From Alkalibacterium olivapovliticus (GTDB lineage: Bacteria > Bacillota > Bacilli > Lactobacillales > Carnobacteriaceae_A), in the NCBI RefSeq assembly GCF_003003275.1, contig NZ_PVTO01000003.1, positions 116,171 through 180,170 on the forward strand: 64,000 nucleotides of DNA. The letters are read 5' to 3'. Below are positions 8,531 to 17,179 of the stretch, piece by piece (the stretch's first letter is position 1; the number at the start of each line of letters is the position of its first letter). Made by a program: the position numbers and the translations under genes. The notes below the pieces were generated by a model. The model saw only the letters and a program-made list of their open reading frames with translations, searched no databases and had not been told where the DNA came from.

Positions 8531-9589
8531 ATGGAGCAGATCAGAAAAAATCAACTGACAAAAAAAGATACACAAAAACGCCTGATGAAGCGCTTGAGTG
8601 CGCCTCATCCAGCTGCTTTGATCCTGACACTGAGTGTGCTTGCACTCGGTGTTTTAATGGTCCTGTCAGTTTCCATCGGTGTTTCTGATATTGGCTGGCG
8701 GACGATCATCGACTCTCTTTTTGCATTCGATGAAACGAATACCAGTCATGTTATCTTAAGAGATCTGCGTATTCCCAGGATTTTAGCGGCCAGTCTAGTT
8801 GGTGCTTTTCTAGCGGTTTCAGGTGTTATCATGCAGGCGCTAACGCTTAATCCTCTAGCGTCTCCATCTATTATGGGCGTGACTTCTGGATCGGCCTTTA
8901 TGATTGCGATAGCCTTCGCTTTCTATCCAGAGTCCACCTATTTTCAGCTGATCTTCTGGTCTTTTGCGGGAGCAGCTTTGGGAGCAGGGATGGTATTTAC
9001 TATCGGCTCGTTCAGTAAAAGAGGGTTGACACCAGTGAAGCTGGCTCTGGCCGGTGCGGCAGTCAGTGCACTACTACAGTCTCTGTCCACCATTATCGCG
9101 CTGCACTTCAATGTTGCCCGGGACATCAGTTTCTGGTTTGCAGGCGGTGTAGCCGGCGTTCGAATGGAAAGTGTCCGTTTGGTCAGCATCATAGCCCTTG
9201 GTGGATTACTGGCAGCCTTTGCGCTCTCAAGGTCACTGACGATCATGGGGTTGGGTGAGGAAATGGCCAAAGGGCTCGGAATCAGGATTGGATGGATCAA
9301 GTTTATCTCTACTTTGATCGTACTGATTCTTACAGGTGCTGCTGTTTCGATTGCCGGTACAGTCGGTTATATCGGGTTGATCATTCCACATATCACTAAA
9401 AAAGTTATGGGCATGGATTACAGATGGGTGATTCCCAGTTCCGCTGTATTTGGAGCTGGGCTTCTTGTTATCGCTGATATTGCCGCCCGGACAATCAATC
9501 AGCCTTACGAAACACCAGTAGGCGCTTTGACAGCGATGATTGGCGTTCCGTTTTTCCTGGTCCTGGCTCGAAAAGAAGGGAGAGGGTGA
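8531..9589 (+). CDS. Iron-siderophore ABC transporter permease (FecCD family)
   Basis: Integral membrane subunit of a ferric-siderophore (or heme) ABC importer. The 352 residues start with a basic cytoplasmic segment and about nine to ten hydrophobic helices. Family signatures are LRIPRILAASLVGAFLAVSG near 75-95, MQALTLNPLASP, and the ATPase-contact region GLGEEMAKGLGI around 240, then GTVGYIGLIIPHI. Another permease follows with a 3-nt gap, as expected for the heterodimeric FecCD type. Substrate cannot be read from the sequence. Expression should follow the upstream Fur box. Confidence 0.93.
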   Translation: MEQIRKNQLTKKDTQKRLMKRLSAPHPAALILTLSVLALGVLMVLSVSIGVSDIGWRTIIDSLFAFDETNTSHVILRDLRIPRILAASLVGAFLAVSGVIMQALTLNPLASPSIMGVTSGSAFMIAIAFAFYPESTYFQLIFWSFAGAALGAGMVFTIGSFSKRGLTPVKLALAGAAVSALLQSLSTIIALHFNVARDISFWFAGGVAGVRMESVRLVSIIALGGLLAAFALSRSLTIMGLGEEMAKGLGIRIGWIKFISTLIVLILTGAAVSIAGTVGYIGLIIPHITKKVMGMDYRWVIPSSAVFGAGLLVIADIAARTINQPYETPVGALTAMIGVPFFLVLARKEGRG

Positions 9590-9592
9590 CAC

Positions 9593-10636
9593 ATGACGGA
9601 TACGGACGATTTGTCTCCTTTTAAAGACAGAGTTTTTAAACGGTCCCTTTATTTTTTCTTCTTTTTACTATTCCTGCTGCTGATTCTGACCGTTATCAGT
9701 CTAGGCTCCGGACATTTGTCCCTGTCACCTGGCGACATTTGGCAGACAGTGACCGGTTCTGGAACAGAGGCACATCAGCTCCTTCTTTTTCAGTTTAGGC
9801 TTCCCCGCATCATCTTGGCTGTTCTCGTAGGGATCGGAATGGCTACGGCAGGGGCACTATTTCAAGGTGTCACTCAGAACGGGCTGGCAGATCCCGGCAT
9901 TATAGGGATCCACACAGGTTCCGGATTTTTCGTCGTCTTATTTCTTTATTTAGTTTCCCTCAGTCAGGACCAGCCACCCTGGTGGGCTAATATCGGTTTG
10001 CCCTTTGTTGCATTTGTCGGAGGCATTACAGCTGCCATCCTGATTTATGTGCTCGCCTGGAAAGAAGGCGTCACGCCTATTCGGCTGGTTTTAGTCGGTA
10101 TCGGGATAAATGCTGGATTCTCTGCAGCTATACTCCTGGTTCAGTTGAGAATGAGCGAAAGCGACTTTAACAGAGCCATTATCTGGCTCTCAGGATCCAT
10201 ATGGAATGCATCGTGGGCAACAGTGTTACGCCTGCTGCCATGGATTCTTTTGTTTGTGCCGCTCGCACTGTATAAGGCACGCATACTGTCAGTCATGCAA
10301 TTGGGAGAAGAAATGGCTGTTGGTCTCGGAACTGCAGTAGAAAAAGAACGCATCAAACTGCTGATCATTGGCGTGGCCCTTTCTGCTGCAAGTGTATCAG
10401 TTGCCGGAGGGGTCGCTTTTGTCGGACTAGTCGCTCCTCATTTGGCACGGCGACTGGTTGGAGGGAAATTTCAGCGGATGATACCTGTTTCAGCAGTAAT
10501 CGGAGCGATACTGATTGTGTTATCAGATAGTATAGCCCGTACAGTTCTGGCTCCTTCAGAAATACCAGTCGGCCTGATCGTTTCTGTGATTGGTGCCCCT
10601 TATTTTATTTACTTATTAATAACCATAAAAGAATAG
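9593..10636 (+). CDS. Iron-siderophore ABC transporter permease (FecCD family), second subunit
   Basis: Partner permease of the preceding gene, 347 residues, with a charged N-terminus followed by a strong first helix rich in F and L. The FecCD motifs are repeated here in diverged form: FRLPRIILAVLVGIGMATAG, QNGLADPGIIG, LGEEMAVGLG and GGVAFVGLVAPHLARRL. The two permeases are clearly paralogues rather than a recent duplication. The start ATG lies 3 nt after the previous stop and has a GGGAGAGG-type ribosome site inside that gene's end. The binding-protein gene begins 13 nt downstream. Confidence 0.93.
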   Translation: MTDTDDLSPFKDRVFKRSLYFFFFLLFLLLILTVISLGSGHLSLSPGDIWQTVTGSGTEAHQLLLFQFRLPRIILAVLVGIGMATAGALFQGVTQNGLADPGIIGIHTGSGFFVVLFLYLVSLSQDQPPWWANIGLPFVAFVGGITAAILIYVLAWKEGVTPIRLVLVGIGINAGFSAAILLVQLRMSESDFNRAIIWLSGSIWNASWATVLRLLPWILLFVPLALYKARILSVMQLGEEMAVGLGTAVEKERIKLLIIGVALSAASVSVAGGVAFVGLVAPHLARRLVGGKFQRMIPVSAVIGAILIVLSDSIARTVLAPSEIPVGLIVSVIGAPYFIYLLITIKE

Positions 10637-10649
10637 TGGAGGAATAAAG

Positions 10650-11606
10650 ATGAAAAAATTAGTAGTGAGCACGTTGTCGTTAACCCTTTTTCTTGCGGCT
10701 TGCAATGGAGAAAATACAGTGGATGAGTCTGAGAACGATACAACAGAAGACACTGTGACGGAAGAAAATAAGGAAACAACGGATTCAGAAAGTAGAGTCT
10801 TAACAGATGGAGCAGGACAGGACGTTGACATTCCTGAAAATCCTGAAGCAATCATTGCATCATATCTGGAAGACTATCTGCTGGCACTGGATGTCATCCC
10901 TGCAGCGCAGTGGTCGATCAGTGACGGCGAAGGGGTCCAATACTACCTTCAGGATGATTTAGGCGATGTTCCAACTATTCCTTACGACCTTCCTTACGAA
11001 GCTGTCATGGAATTTGAACCGGACTTCATCATGATCCGTGACCAGCCTGAACAGGACATGATCGATCAGTACAACTTGATTGCCCCAACATATGTGCTGA
11101 ACGCAAGTCCAACAGACTGGCGTGAAACAATGAGAGAAGTAGGGACCGTATTAGATCTGGAAGACGAGTCAGAAACTGTCATAGAGGACTATGATGCACG
11201 AGCTCAAGAGACTGCCTCACTAGTTGAGGAACAGGCGGATGGAGAATCTGCAGCAGCGATCTGGATGATCGATACAAGTCTGTTCGTCGTCCATCCTGAG
11301 CGTTCCAGTGGAGCTGTCTTATATGGTGATGCCGGTTTCGAGATACCCGCTGTAGTCGATCAGTTATCTGATGACGCAGACTGGGCAGCTGTTTCTCTTG
11401 AAGAAGTAGCAGAAATGGAAGTCGATCACTTATTCCTGATTTCAGATGATGAAGAAAGTTCACTGACTGAAGACCGTCTATGGCAGAATATACCAGCTGT
11501 TCAAAACGAAGCTGTTTACACGTTTGACTCACAATCTGCGTGGTTGTACTATGGACCAATAGCAAATGAACAGGTTTTAGACTTTATCGATGGAAGCCTG
11601 CAGTAG
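10650..11606 (+). CDS. Iron-siderophore substrate-binding lipoprotein
   Basis: Extracellular, membrane-anchored binding protein of the ABC importer, 318 residues. The signal peptide MKKLVVSTLSLTLFLAAC ends in a lipobox (LAAC) with Cys18 as the lipidated residue. An acidic Thr/Glu/Asp linker to about residue 50 leads into the periplasmic-binding fold with RVLTDGAGQDVDIPENPE, where family members carry the strand contacting the permease. The middle contains FEPDFIMIRDQPEQD and the C-terminal lobe ends with WLYYGPIANEQVLDFI. GGAGG lies 7 nt before ATG. The strongly acidic surface fits a halophilic or alkaliphilic host. Ligand unknown. Confidence 0.92.
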   Translation: MKKLVVSTLSLTLFLAACNGENTVDESENDTTEDTVTEENKETTDSESRVLTDGAGQDVDIPENPEAIIASYLEDYLLALDVIPAAQWSISDGEGVQYYLQDDLGDVPTIPYDLPYEAVMEFEPDFIMIRDQPEQDMIDQYNLIAPTYVLNASPTDWRETMREVGTVLDLEDESETVIEDYDARAQETASLVEEQADGESAAAIWMIDTSLFVVHPERSSGAVLYGDAGFEIPAVVDQLSDDADWAAVSLEEVAEMEVDHLFLISDDEESSLTEDRLWQNIPAVQNEAVYTFDSQSAWLYYGPIANEQVLDFIDGSLQ

Positions 11607-11654
11607 GAGAATAGAGAAAATAAAGCATCAGTCATTTGGGAAGGAGAGAGCACA

Positions 11655-12437
11655 GTGTCGCGTATTACGACAAAAGACTTATCAATAGGATACGGGAAAC
11701 ATCTGATCGTAGACGGGCTGGAACTGACGATACCTGATTCTAAAATCACGTGTATCATCGGGCCGAACGGCTGTGGAAAGTCGACCATTCTTAAAACGAT
11801 CGCTCGATTGCTCAAGCCTTCCAAAGGGGCTGTGCTCCTTGATGGAAAAACTATCCACCATCAATCTACAAAAAGCATTGCTCAAAAAATAGCGATACTG
11901 GCTCAATCACCCCACACACCAGAAGAAATGACTGTTAAAGATTTAGTGTCCTATGGGCGGTCCCCTTATCAGAAGGGGTTTGGGCAATTGACCAACAAAG
12001 ACTGGGAAATGATCCATTGGGCATTGGAAGAAACAAACCTGCTCGAATTTGCTGACCGTTTCGTTCATTCTCTATCAGGAGGTCAGCGTCAGCGGGTGTG
12101 GATCGCCATGGCGCTGGCTCAGGATACAGACATTTTACTGCTGGATGAACCCACCACTTACCTGGATCTGGCTCATCAGCTGGATGTTCTTCAGGTTCTG
12201 GAAAAATTGAATAAAAAGCAGAACAAAACGATTGTTATGGTCCTGCATGATCTTAACCATGCCTCCCGCTTTTCTGATTACCTTATTTCGATTAGAGACG
12301 GAAAGATAGTGAAAGCAGGTGAACCGGCAGAGGTCATGACGAATCAGGTACTGAGAGATGTGTTCGATATTGATGCTCAAATCGTTGAAGACCCGTATAC
12401 TAAAAAACCGGCGTGCCTGACCTATCATTTATTATAA
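11655..12437 (+). CDS. Iron-siderophore ABC transporter ATP-binding protein
   Basis: Cytoplasmic ATPase of the importer (FecE/FhuC type), 260 residues. Walker A is GPNGCGKST (about 36-44), the Q-loop lies in AQSPHTPEEM, the signature LSGGQRQRVWIAMALAQD near 137-154, Walker B LLLDEPTTYLD, and the switch His in VLHDLNHASRF. The start is GTG, supported by GGAGAG 8 nt upstream. It is the last gene of the Fur-boxed operon and is followed by a terminator. The operon order (reductase, two permeases, binding protein, ATPase) is complete. Confidence 0.94.
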   Translation: MSRITTKDLSIGYGKHLIVDGLELTIPDSKITCIIGPNGCGKSTILKTIARLLKPSKGAVLLDGKTIHHQSTKSIAQKIAILAQSPHTPEEMTVKDLVSYGRSPYQKGFGQLTNKDWEMIHWALEETNLLEFADRFVHSLSGGQRQRVWIAMALAQDTDILLLDEPTTYLDLAHQLDVLQVLEKLNKKQNKTIVMVLHDLNHASRFSDYLISIRDGKIVKAGEPAEVMTNQVLRDVFDIDAQIVEDPYTKKPACLTYHLL

Positions 12438-12445
12438 TTGCTCAG

Positions 12446-12500
12446 AAGAAAATCTACTTCCAAAAAGTAAGCATATCTTTGGAAGAAAGGTTTTCTTTTT
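12446..12500 (+). terminator. Terminator of the iron-uptake operon
   Basis: GAAAATCTACTTCCAAA pairs with TTTGGAAGAAAGGTTTTC (small internal loop) and is followed by TTTTTG. Confidence 0.85.
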
Positions 12501-12541
12501 GTTATGGTTAGAAAAGAGATAAAATTAAAGGAGCGATTTGA

Positions 12542-13195
12542 ATGAATGTATTAATAGTCGGAGCAAATGGTCAAATAGGGCAACACTTGGTCGATGTGTT
12601 AAAAGAGGAAGGCAAGCATACGCCGGTGGCTTTTGTCAGAAAAGAAGAACAAGTCAAACAGTTTGAAGATAAAGGTGTAGAAGCACGACTGGGCAATCTG
12701 GAAGAGAGTGTGTCATCGATCAAAGAACAGATGAGTGATATCGATGCGGTAGTCTTTACGGCTGGATCGGGCGGAAGCACGGGGTATGATAAGACTCTTC
12801 TGATTGATTTAGACGGAGCTGTCAAAACAGTTGAAGCAACTAAAGCAAGTGGCATCGACCGTTTTGTAATGGTCAGTGCCTTCCAGGCAGACGATCGTGA
12901 TAAGTGGAATGAAGATATGAAACCATACTTTGTCGCTAAACATTTTGCAGATATGTGGCTGATGGATTCTAGTTTAAACTATACCGTTATTCGTCCGGGT
13001 CTGCTTGAAAATGAAGACTCGATCGGAACAGTCTTAGCAAGTGATTCAATGACTGATCCGGACTCCTACAGCATCCCGCGTGTCGATGTAGCAAAAGTCA
13101 TTGCTGCCAGTCTGGACAATGAAGCGACTTACAAGCAGTCATTTGATTTGGTGACTGGAAAAGACAACATCAAAGACGCACTGAATAAACTGTAA
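12542..13195 (+). CDS. Atypical short-chain (SDR5/NmrA-like) NAD(P)-binding protein
   Basis: A 217-residue Rossmann-fold protein of the YhfK/YwnB-type NAD(P)-binding group. The nucleotide motif VGANGQIGQHL starts at residue 6; AVVFTAGSGG follows the fourth strand and FVMVSAFQAD contains the usual central Ser region. YxxxK is replaced by PYFVAKHFAD, in which a Tyr and Lys remain, and NYTVIRPG is a family hallmark. The substrate is not known for this family; roles in redox sensing or sugar-nucleotide chemistry have been suggested. AAAGGAG lies 8-9 nt before the ATG. It stands alone between two terminators. Confidence 0.85.
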   Translation: MNVLIVGANGQIGQHLVDVLKEEGKHTPVAFVRKEEQVKQFEDKGVEARLGNLEESVSSIKEQMSDIDAVVFTAGSGGSTGYDKTLLIDLDGAVKTVEATKASGIDRFVMVSAFQADDRDKWNEDMKPYFVAKHFADMWLMDSSLNYTVIRPGLLENEDSIGTVLASDSMTDPDSYSIPRVDVAKVIAASLDNEATYKQSFDLVTGKDNIKDALNKL

Positions 13196-13259
13196 TCAGT
13201 CGTTTTCGAGAGTGCAGACGACTATGAAAAGTCAGTATTAAACTGAATAAAAAGAGGGG

Positions 13260-13297
13260 AATGGCCAGCTTATAAGTAAGCGCTGGCCATTTTTTAT
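13260..13297 (+). terminator. Terminator after the SDR-like gene
   Basis: AATGGCCAGC and GCTGGCCATT form a perfect 10-bp stem followed by TTTTTATT. Confidence 0.92.
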
Positions 13298-13386
13298 TGC
13301 ATAGTCAAATGAATTAGTTGGTGGTATACTATGGTTTAAAGCTGAGAATAGCTTTTGTTTTAAGTAGGCAAAGGAGAGAGTCATAC

Positions 13387-14352
13387 ATGAAAAAAACATT
13401 TAAAAAATTGATAGCAACTGGTTTAGCACTAAGTACTGTAGCAGTAATGACAGCACAGACAGCCTTTGCTTCAGAAGGAATTGATACAAGTGTTGTGAAC
13501 GAAGCATGGGGTTTACCGACTTTCGTTTACGGAGGTGGGCTGAACGATGCACAAATAGGTGAGACGGCAGACCTGCTCGGTATAGACGATATGGAAAATG
13601 TCGCTGATGTTTCTGTAACAGGTGAAGACCTGCAGAACTATCTGGGAACGGGATCCGGGAATACGGCCAGCATGATTTCATCGGTACTGGTTCAGCGTGA
13701 AAATGAAGGTGAAGGAGTTAATGTGATCAACGAAACACCAGAGAATATTACTCAAATCACTGAAGAACAGTATACGAATGCAGCGATCACTGCAGGAGTG
13801 GAGGATGTGACTATTATGGTCGCTAGCATCCGCCCTGTAACAGGCGAAAGCGCACTGACTGGTATTTATAAAGCGTTCGATGTCAACGGTGAGGACCTGG
13901 ATCAGGACCGTATGGAAGTGGCGCAGGAAGAACTGGAAACGACTAATGAAATCGCACAGGAAAATGCGGATGAGGATGAATTTGATACCAATCGATTTGA
14001 CCAGGCGATTGTTGAGATCAAACAGCAGCTGGCTGATTTGCGTGAGCGTCAAGACGAACTGGCTACTAGAGAAGAGATTGAACAGATCATAAATGATGCC
14101 TTGGCAAATAATGAACTGCAGAATGTTATCTCGCAAGACCAGATTGATCGTTTACTGGCATTCTTTGAGCGTTACCAGCAGACAGGTGCCATCGATTCAG
14201 CTCAAGTGAGACAGCAACTTGAACAGTTATCAGGAAATCTGAGAGATCGATTCGGTGACGCATGGCAGCAGGCAGAAGACAGCGGTCTACTTGATCAGAT
14301 TGGTAATTTCTTCAGACAAATCTGGGAAGCCATCACAGGATTATTTAACTAA
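13387..14352 (+). CDS. Secreted DUF1002 family protein (YpuA-like)
   Basis: A 321-residue exported protein of unknown function. A signal peptide (MKKTFKKLIATGLALSTVAV then TAQTAFA) ends near residue 27 without a lipobox Cys. The DUF1002 core (about 30-170) includes WGLPTFVYGGGL, LGIDDMENV, DLQNYLG and the block ITEEQYTNAAITAGVEDV. A long Gln/Glu-rich helical segment follows (about 190-300), ending in an amphipathic IGNFFRQIWEAITGLF tail. I used the ATG preceded by AGGAGAGAG; the frame is open 23 codons upstream, but no signal peptide would begin there. In Firmicutes such proteins are thought to act at the envelope. The gene stands alone and is followed by the 103-bp repeats. Confidence 0.87.
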   Translation: MKKTFKKLIATGLALSTVAVMTAQTAFASEGIDTSVVNEAWGLPTFVYGGGLNDAQIGETADLLGIDDMENVADVSVTGEDLQNYLGTGSGNTASMISSVLVQRENEGEGVNVINETPENITQITEEQYTNAAITAGVEDVTIMVASIRPVTGESALTGIYKAFDVNGEDLDQDRMEVAQEELETTNEIAQENADEDEFDTNRFDQAIVEIKQQLADLRERQDELATREEIEQIINDALANNELQNVISQDQIDRLLAFFERYQQTGAIDSAQVRQQLEQLSGNLRDRFGDAWQQAEDSGLLDQIGNFFRQIWEAITGLFN

Positions 14353-14603
14353 ACCTTTATGAGAAAGTCTTTGTCTTTGTTTTCTTTTCGATGATCAATC
14401 TAAAAGGAGGCATAGATTAAAGGCTTTTTTTTTCGGTGATTTGAGTGGCTCAAATCTGATCCTTATAAGATCATTAATATGGAAAGAAAGATTGGAAATC
14501 TTTCATCTGCTGGCATTAGGCATTAGACCGTCCAGCTGTAAATTTCAGCGAGAGTTTGGATGGGTCGTCCGAGTTAATCCAAGTGAGTATGTTCTGGTCC
14601 TGG

Positions 14604-15095
14604 AGTATGCCGAAGATGATCAAACCTGACATACTCGGGGAGACACGGATTACGAGTGAACCGAAGCAACGCCATCTTCGGCAAAGTGAAAAGCGTCGAG
14701 TCAGTCAGTATGCTGAAGATGATCAAACACGACCTACTCGGGGAGACATAGATTGTGAGTGAACCGAAGCGACGCCATCTTCGGAAAAGTGAAAAGCGTC
14801 GAGTCAGTCAGTATGCCGAAGGTGATCAAACACGACCTACTCGGGGAGACATAGATTGTGAGTGAACCGAAGCGACGCCTTCTTCGGCAAAGTGAAAAGC
14901 GTCGAGTCAGTCAGTATGCTGAAGATGATCAAACACAACCTACTCGGGGAGACATAGATTGTGAGTGAACCGAAGCGACGCCATCTTCGGCAAAGTGAAA
15001 AGCGGTGAACGGTTCAGTACGCCGAAGATAATCAAACACGATACAGTCAAAGAGATGTAGTAGTTGAGTGAACCGAAGCACCCACCCCGAACCCC
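14604..15095 (+). repeat. Tandem array of 103-bp non-coding repeats (4 full units and a diverged fifth)
   Basis: Units start at 14604, 14707, 14810, 14913 and 15016, exactly 103 bp apart. Each begins AGTATGC(C/T)GAAG(A/G)TGATCAAAC, runs through ACTCGGGGAGACA and GAGTGAACCGAAGC, and ends AAAGTGAAAAGCG plus a short linker; the fifth decays after about 80 bp. Within a unit GCCGAAGATG near the start can pair with CATCTTCGGC about 60 bp later, while CGACGC just before the second arm can instead pair with GCGTCG at the unit end, giving two competing hairpins. Because 103 is not a multiple of three and stops interrupt all frames, the array does not encode a repeat protein. The 250 nt before it (14353-14603) show no gene. 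Confidence 0.93.
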
Positions 15096-15203
15096 TTCAA
15101 AGTAGATAGACATCGGTTCCCGAGTCTTCCAAAGCAATGAGAAAGATAATGAAATAGGAAAAAGAGTCTGATTCAGATGACTAGCTTCAAAATGATATTA
15201 AAA

Positions 15204-15288
15204 AGAGCTGCCGACGTATGAGCCGACCCCCGAAAGTTAGACCTAAAAAATCTATCTTTTGGGGGTCGGCTCACGTATCGGCAGCTCT
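15204..15288 (-). terminator. Long hairpin terminator of tyrS
   Basis: Arms of about 33 nt (AGAGCTGCCGA...GAGCCGACCCCC) pair almost perfectly, with two mismatches in the ACGTAT segment. Read on the minus strand the hairpin is followed by TTTTTAAT, so it ends tyrS transcription; on the plus strand no T-run follows. It is unusually long for a simple terminator. Confidence 0.85.
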
Positions 15289-15306
15289 CTATTTATTAAT
15301 GTAGGT

Positions 15307-16572
15307 TTAAACTAAATTGACCAGGAAGTATTTTTTCTTCCCTTTACGGACAATTATAAATCGGCTGTCAAAGCTGTCTTCTTCATTAACAATGTGATCG
15401 ACGTCCTTGATTTGAATCCCTTTCAGACGAATGGCTCCATTTTTAATGTCTTCACGGGCTTGACGACGAGACGGTTCGATCCCAGTCACATCAACTAAAA
15501 ATTCGACTAAATTGTGTTCGCCTTTAGGTGCTTCAGAAGAAGGGACCTCTTTAAAGGTAGATTCAATCTGATCAGCAGTCAATGAGTGGATTTCACCCGA
15601 AAACAAAGCTTGAGTGATAGTGATGGCTTCATCAAGCGCTTCCTGACTATGAACGAAACGCGTCATTTCTTCTGCTAATGCTTTTTGAGCTGCACGTTTG
15701 TGTGGCTCAGTTTCCACTTGGTTCTCTAAAGCATCAATGTCGTCTTTTGATAAGAATGTAAAGTATTTCAGGTATTTGACCACATCACGGTCATCCTGGT
15801 TGAACCAGAACTGGTAAAACTCGTAAGGTGTCGTTTTTTCGGGATCCAGCCAGATGGCGCCATCTGCTGATTTACCAAATTTAGTGCCATCCGCTTTAAG
15901 CAGCAACGGAATAGTCAGTCCAAACGCTTTAGCATTTGAGCCTTCTTTTTTACGGATCAAATCAAGTCCGGCTGTGATGTTTCCCCACTGATCAGAACCA
16001 CCGATCTGAAGCTGCACGTCTTCATTCTGGAAGAGATGCAGGAAATCGACCGACTGAATGATCTGGTAGCTGAACTCAGTAAAGGAAATACCGGTATCCA
16101 GTCTACTTGACACAACATCTTTAGCGAGCATCGTGTTGATATTGAATTCTTTCCCAAAATCACGCAGGAAATCTAGAAAGGACAGGCCGCTTAACCAGTC
16201 GTAATTGTTGACCAGTTTAATGCCGGATTCTTCTGAACCGGCTTTGAACAGCTTGCGCATCTGAGCACTCAGTTTGTCTGCATTATCCTGAATTTTGTCC
16301 ATCGTCTGTAGGACTCGTTCTGAATTCCGTCCACTCGGATCGCCGATCGAACCTGTGCCGCCACCGATCAGAATGACTGGTTTATGACCTGCCAGCTGGA
16401 ATCGTTTGAGGATCATGAATGGGATCAAGTGTCCGACGTGCATACTGTCACCTGATGGATCGATTCCGCAGTAAAGGGCAATGCTTTTCGCATCGGTGAC
16501 TTCTTTAAGTCCTTCTTCATCTGTCTGCTGATTAATGGCTCCGCGCCATTCTAATTCGTCCAATATATTCAT
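15307..16572 (-). CDS. tyrS: Tyrosine--tRNA ligase
   Basis: Class I aminoacyl-tRNA synthetase attaching tyrosine to tRNA-Tyr, 421 residues. The HIGH-type motif is HVGH (45-48) and the KMSKS-type motif KFGKS (231-235); SDQWGNITAG is the tyrosine-site helix. The C-terminal S4 RNA-binding domain is seen in SRRQAREDIKNGAIRLKG. I placed the start at the ATG preceded by AAAGGAG (7-nt spacing); a TTG two codons earlier overlaps that site less well. A tyrosine-specific T-box leader with its own promoter precedes the gene, so uncharged tRNA-Tyr should raise expression. A long hairpin ends the transcript. Confidence 0.97.
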   Translation of the reverse strand: MNILDELEWRGAINQQTDEEGLKEVTDAKSIALYCGIDPSGDSMHVGHLIPFMILKRFQLAGHKPVILIGGGTGSIGDPSGRNSERVLQTMDKIQDNADKLSAQMRKLFKAGSEESGIKLVNNYDWLSGLSFLDFLRDFGKEFNINTMLAKDVVSSRLDTGISFTEFSYQIIQSVDFLHLFQNEDVQLQIGGSDQWGNITAGLDLIRKKEGSNAKAFGLTIPLLLKADGTKFGKSADGAIWLDPEKTTPYEFYQFWFNQDDRDVVKYLKYFTFLSKDDIDALENQVETEPHKRAAQKALAEEMTRFVHSQEALDEAITITQALFSGEIHSLTADQIESTFKEVPSSEAPKGEHNLVEFLVDVTGIEPSRRQAREDIKNGAIRLKGIQIKDVDHIVNEEDSFDSRFIIVRKGKKKYFLVNLV

Positions 16573-16759
16573 TGTCAATCTCCTTTGATTTCATAGTTTC
16601 GTTTTTGATGAGGAAATAAGTCTTTTAATAGGTGAAGTCTGTCAATTGAAATGGTTATATCTTTCTCGTGTCATCCCAATACAGTAAACACCAAAATGTA
16701 AAGTATAGAAATAGTCATTCAATATAACCACATCCTTCACTGATTTTAATGTTGAACAC

Positions 16760-16995
16760 AAAAAAATCCCCACAAAAAGCCTGTGCTTTCTGCCGGGACG
16801 AACATGCCGTGGTACCACCCTGATTAAAGTAGCCTTGCTACTTTCACTCATTCCCATAACGCCGGGAAGCGTCTCTTAAGAGAATGCTCCAAGGTGTAAT
16901 TCATGTTATCTGTTTATACGAGTTTCCACCAGCCACTCGCTCTCTAAGATTAAATCAGATACACTACTTCGCCTATTCATCGCTTTTGTATTCTA
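16760..16995 (-). ncRNA. T-box riboswitch (tyrosine) of tyrS
   Basis: On the minus strand the leader contains AGAGAGCGAGTGGCTGGTGG followed by AAACTCG (Stem I), a specifier TAC for tyrosine (16896-16898) just before ACCTTGGAGC, a stem III hairpin (AAAGTAGC/GCTACTTT) and the T-box core GGGTGGTACCACGG (16807-16820). The terminator hairpin CCCGGCAGAAAGC/GCTTTTTGTGGGG with a 7-T run (16760-16766) competes with the antiterminator. Uncharged tRNA-Tyr binding would permit read-through into tyrS, whose start lies about 190 nt downstream. Confidence 0.95.
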
Positions 16996-17001
16996 ATCGT
17001 C

Positions 17002-17030
17002 AGTATAATAGAATAAGTGGGTTTAGTCAA
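17002..17030 (-). promoter_or_regulatory. Promoter of the T-box-tyrS transcript
   Basis: On the minus strand TTGACT (17030-17025), a 17-nt spacer and TATACT (17007-17002) precede the T-box by about 7 nt. Confidence 0.88.
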
Positions 17031-17179
17031 TTACTAAATAGACTGGCCAAGTGAAGAAAAGACACAATCTGGGCTATACTAAATTAAATTTTGATTACAG
17101 TGGTAATTGTTTCTATCTGGGCGTTTATTTTTGGTATGCTTAAGAATAAGAAAGACTCAAAATGAAAGGATGACTGCGT

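Noticed and set aside
13678..14136. 152-codon frame opposite the DUF1002 gene
   Set aside because: It is the reverse of a well-supported secreted protein gene, rich in hydrophobic and Cys codons only as a by-product of Gln/Glu codons on the other strand.
14556..14762. Open reading frame running into the 103-bp repeats
   Set aside because: The repeat length is not a multiple of three, so the frame changes each unit; no ribosome site or protein-like composition is present.
14604..15095. Repeat array as a CRISPR locus
   Set aside because: The whole 103-bp unit is repeated with no unique spacers, units are too long for CRISPR repeats, and no cas genes are nearby.
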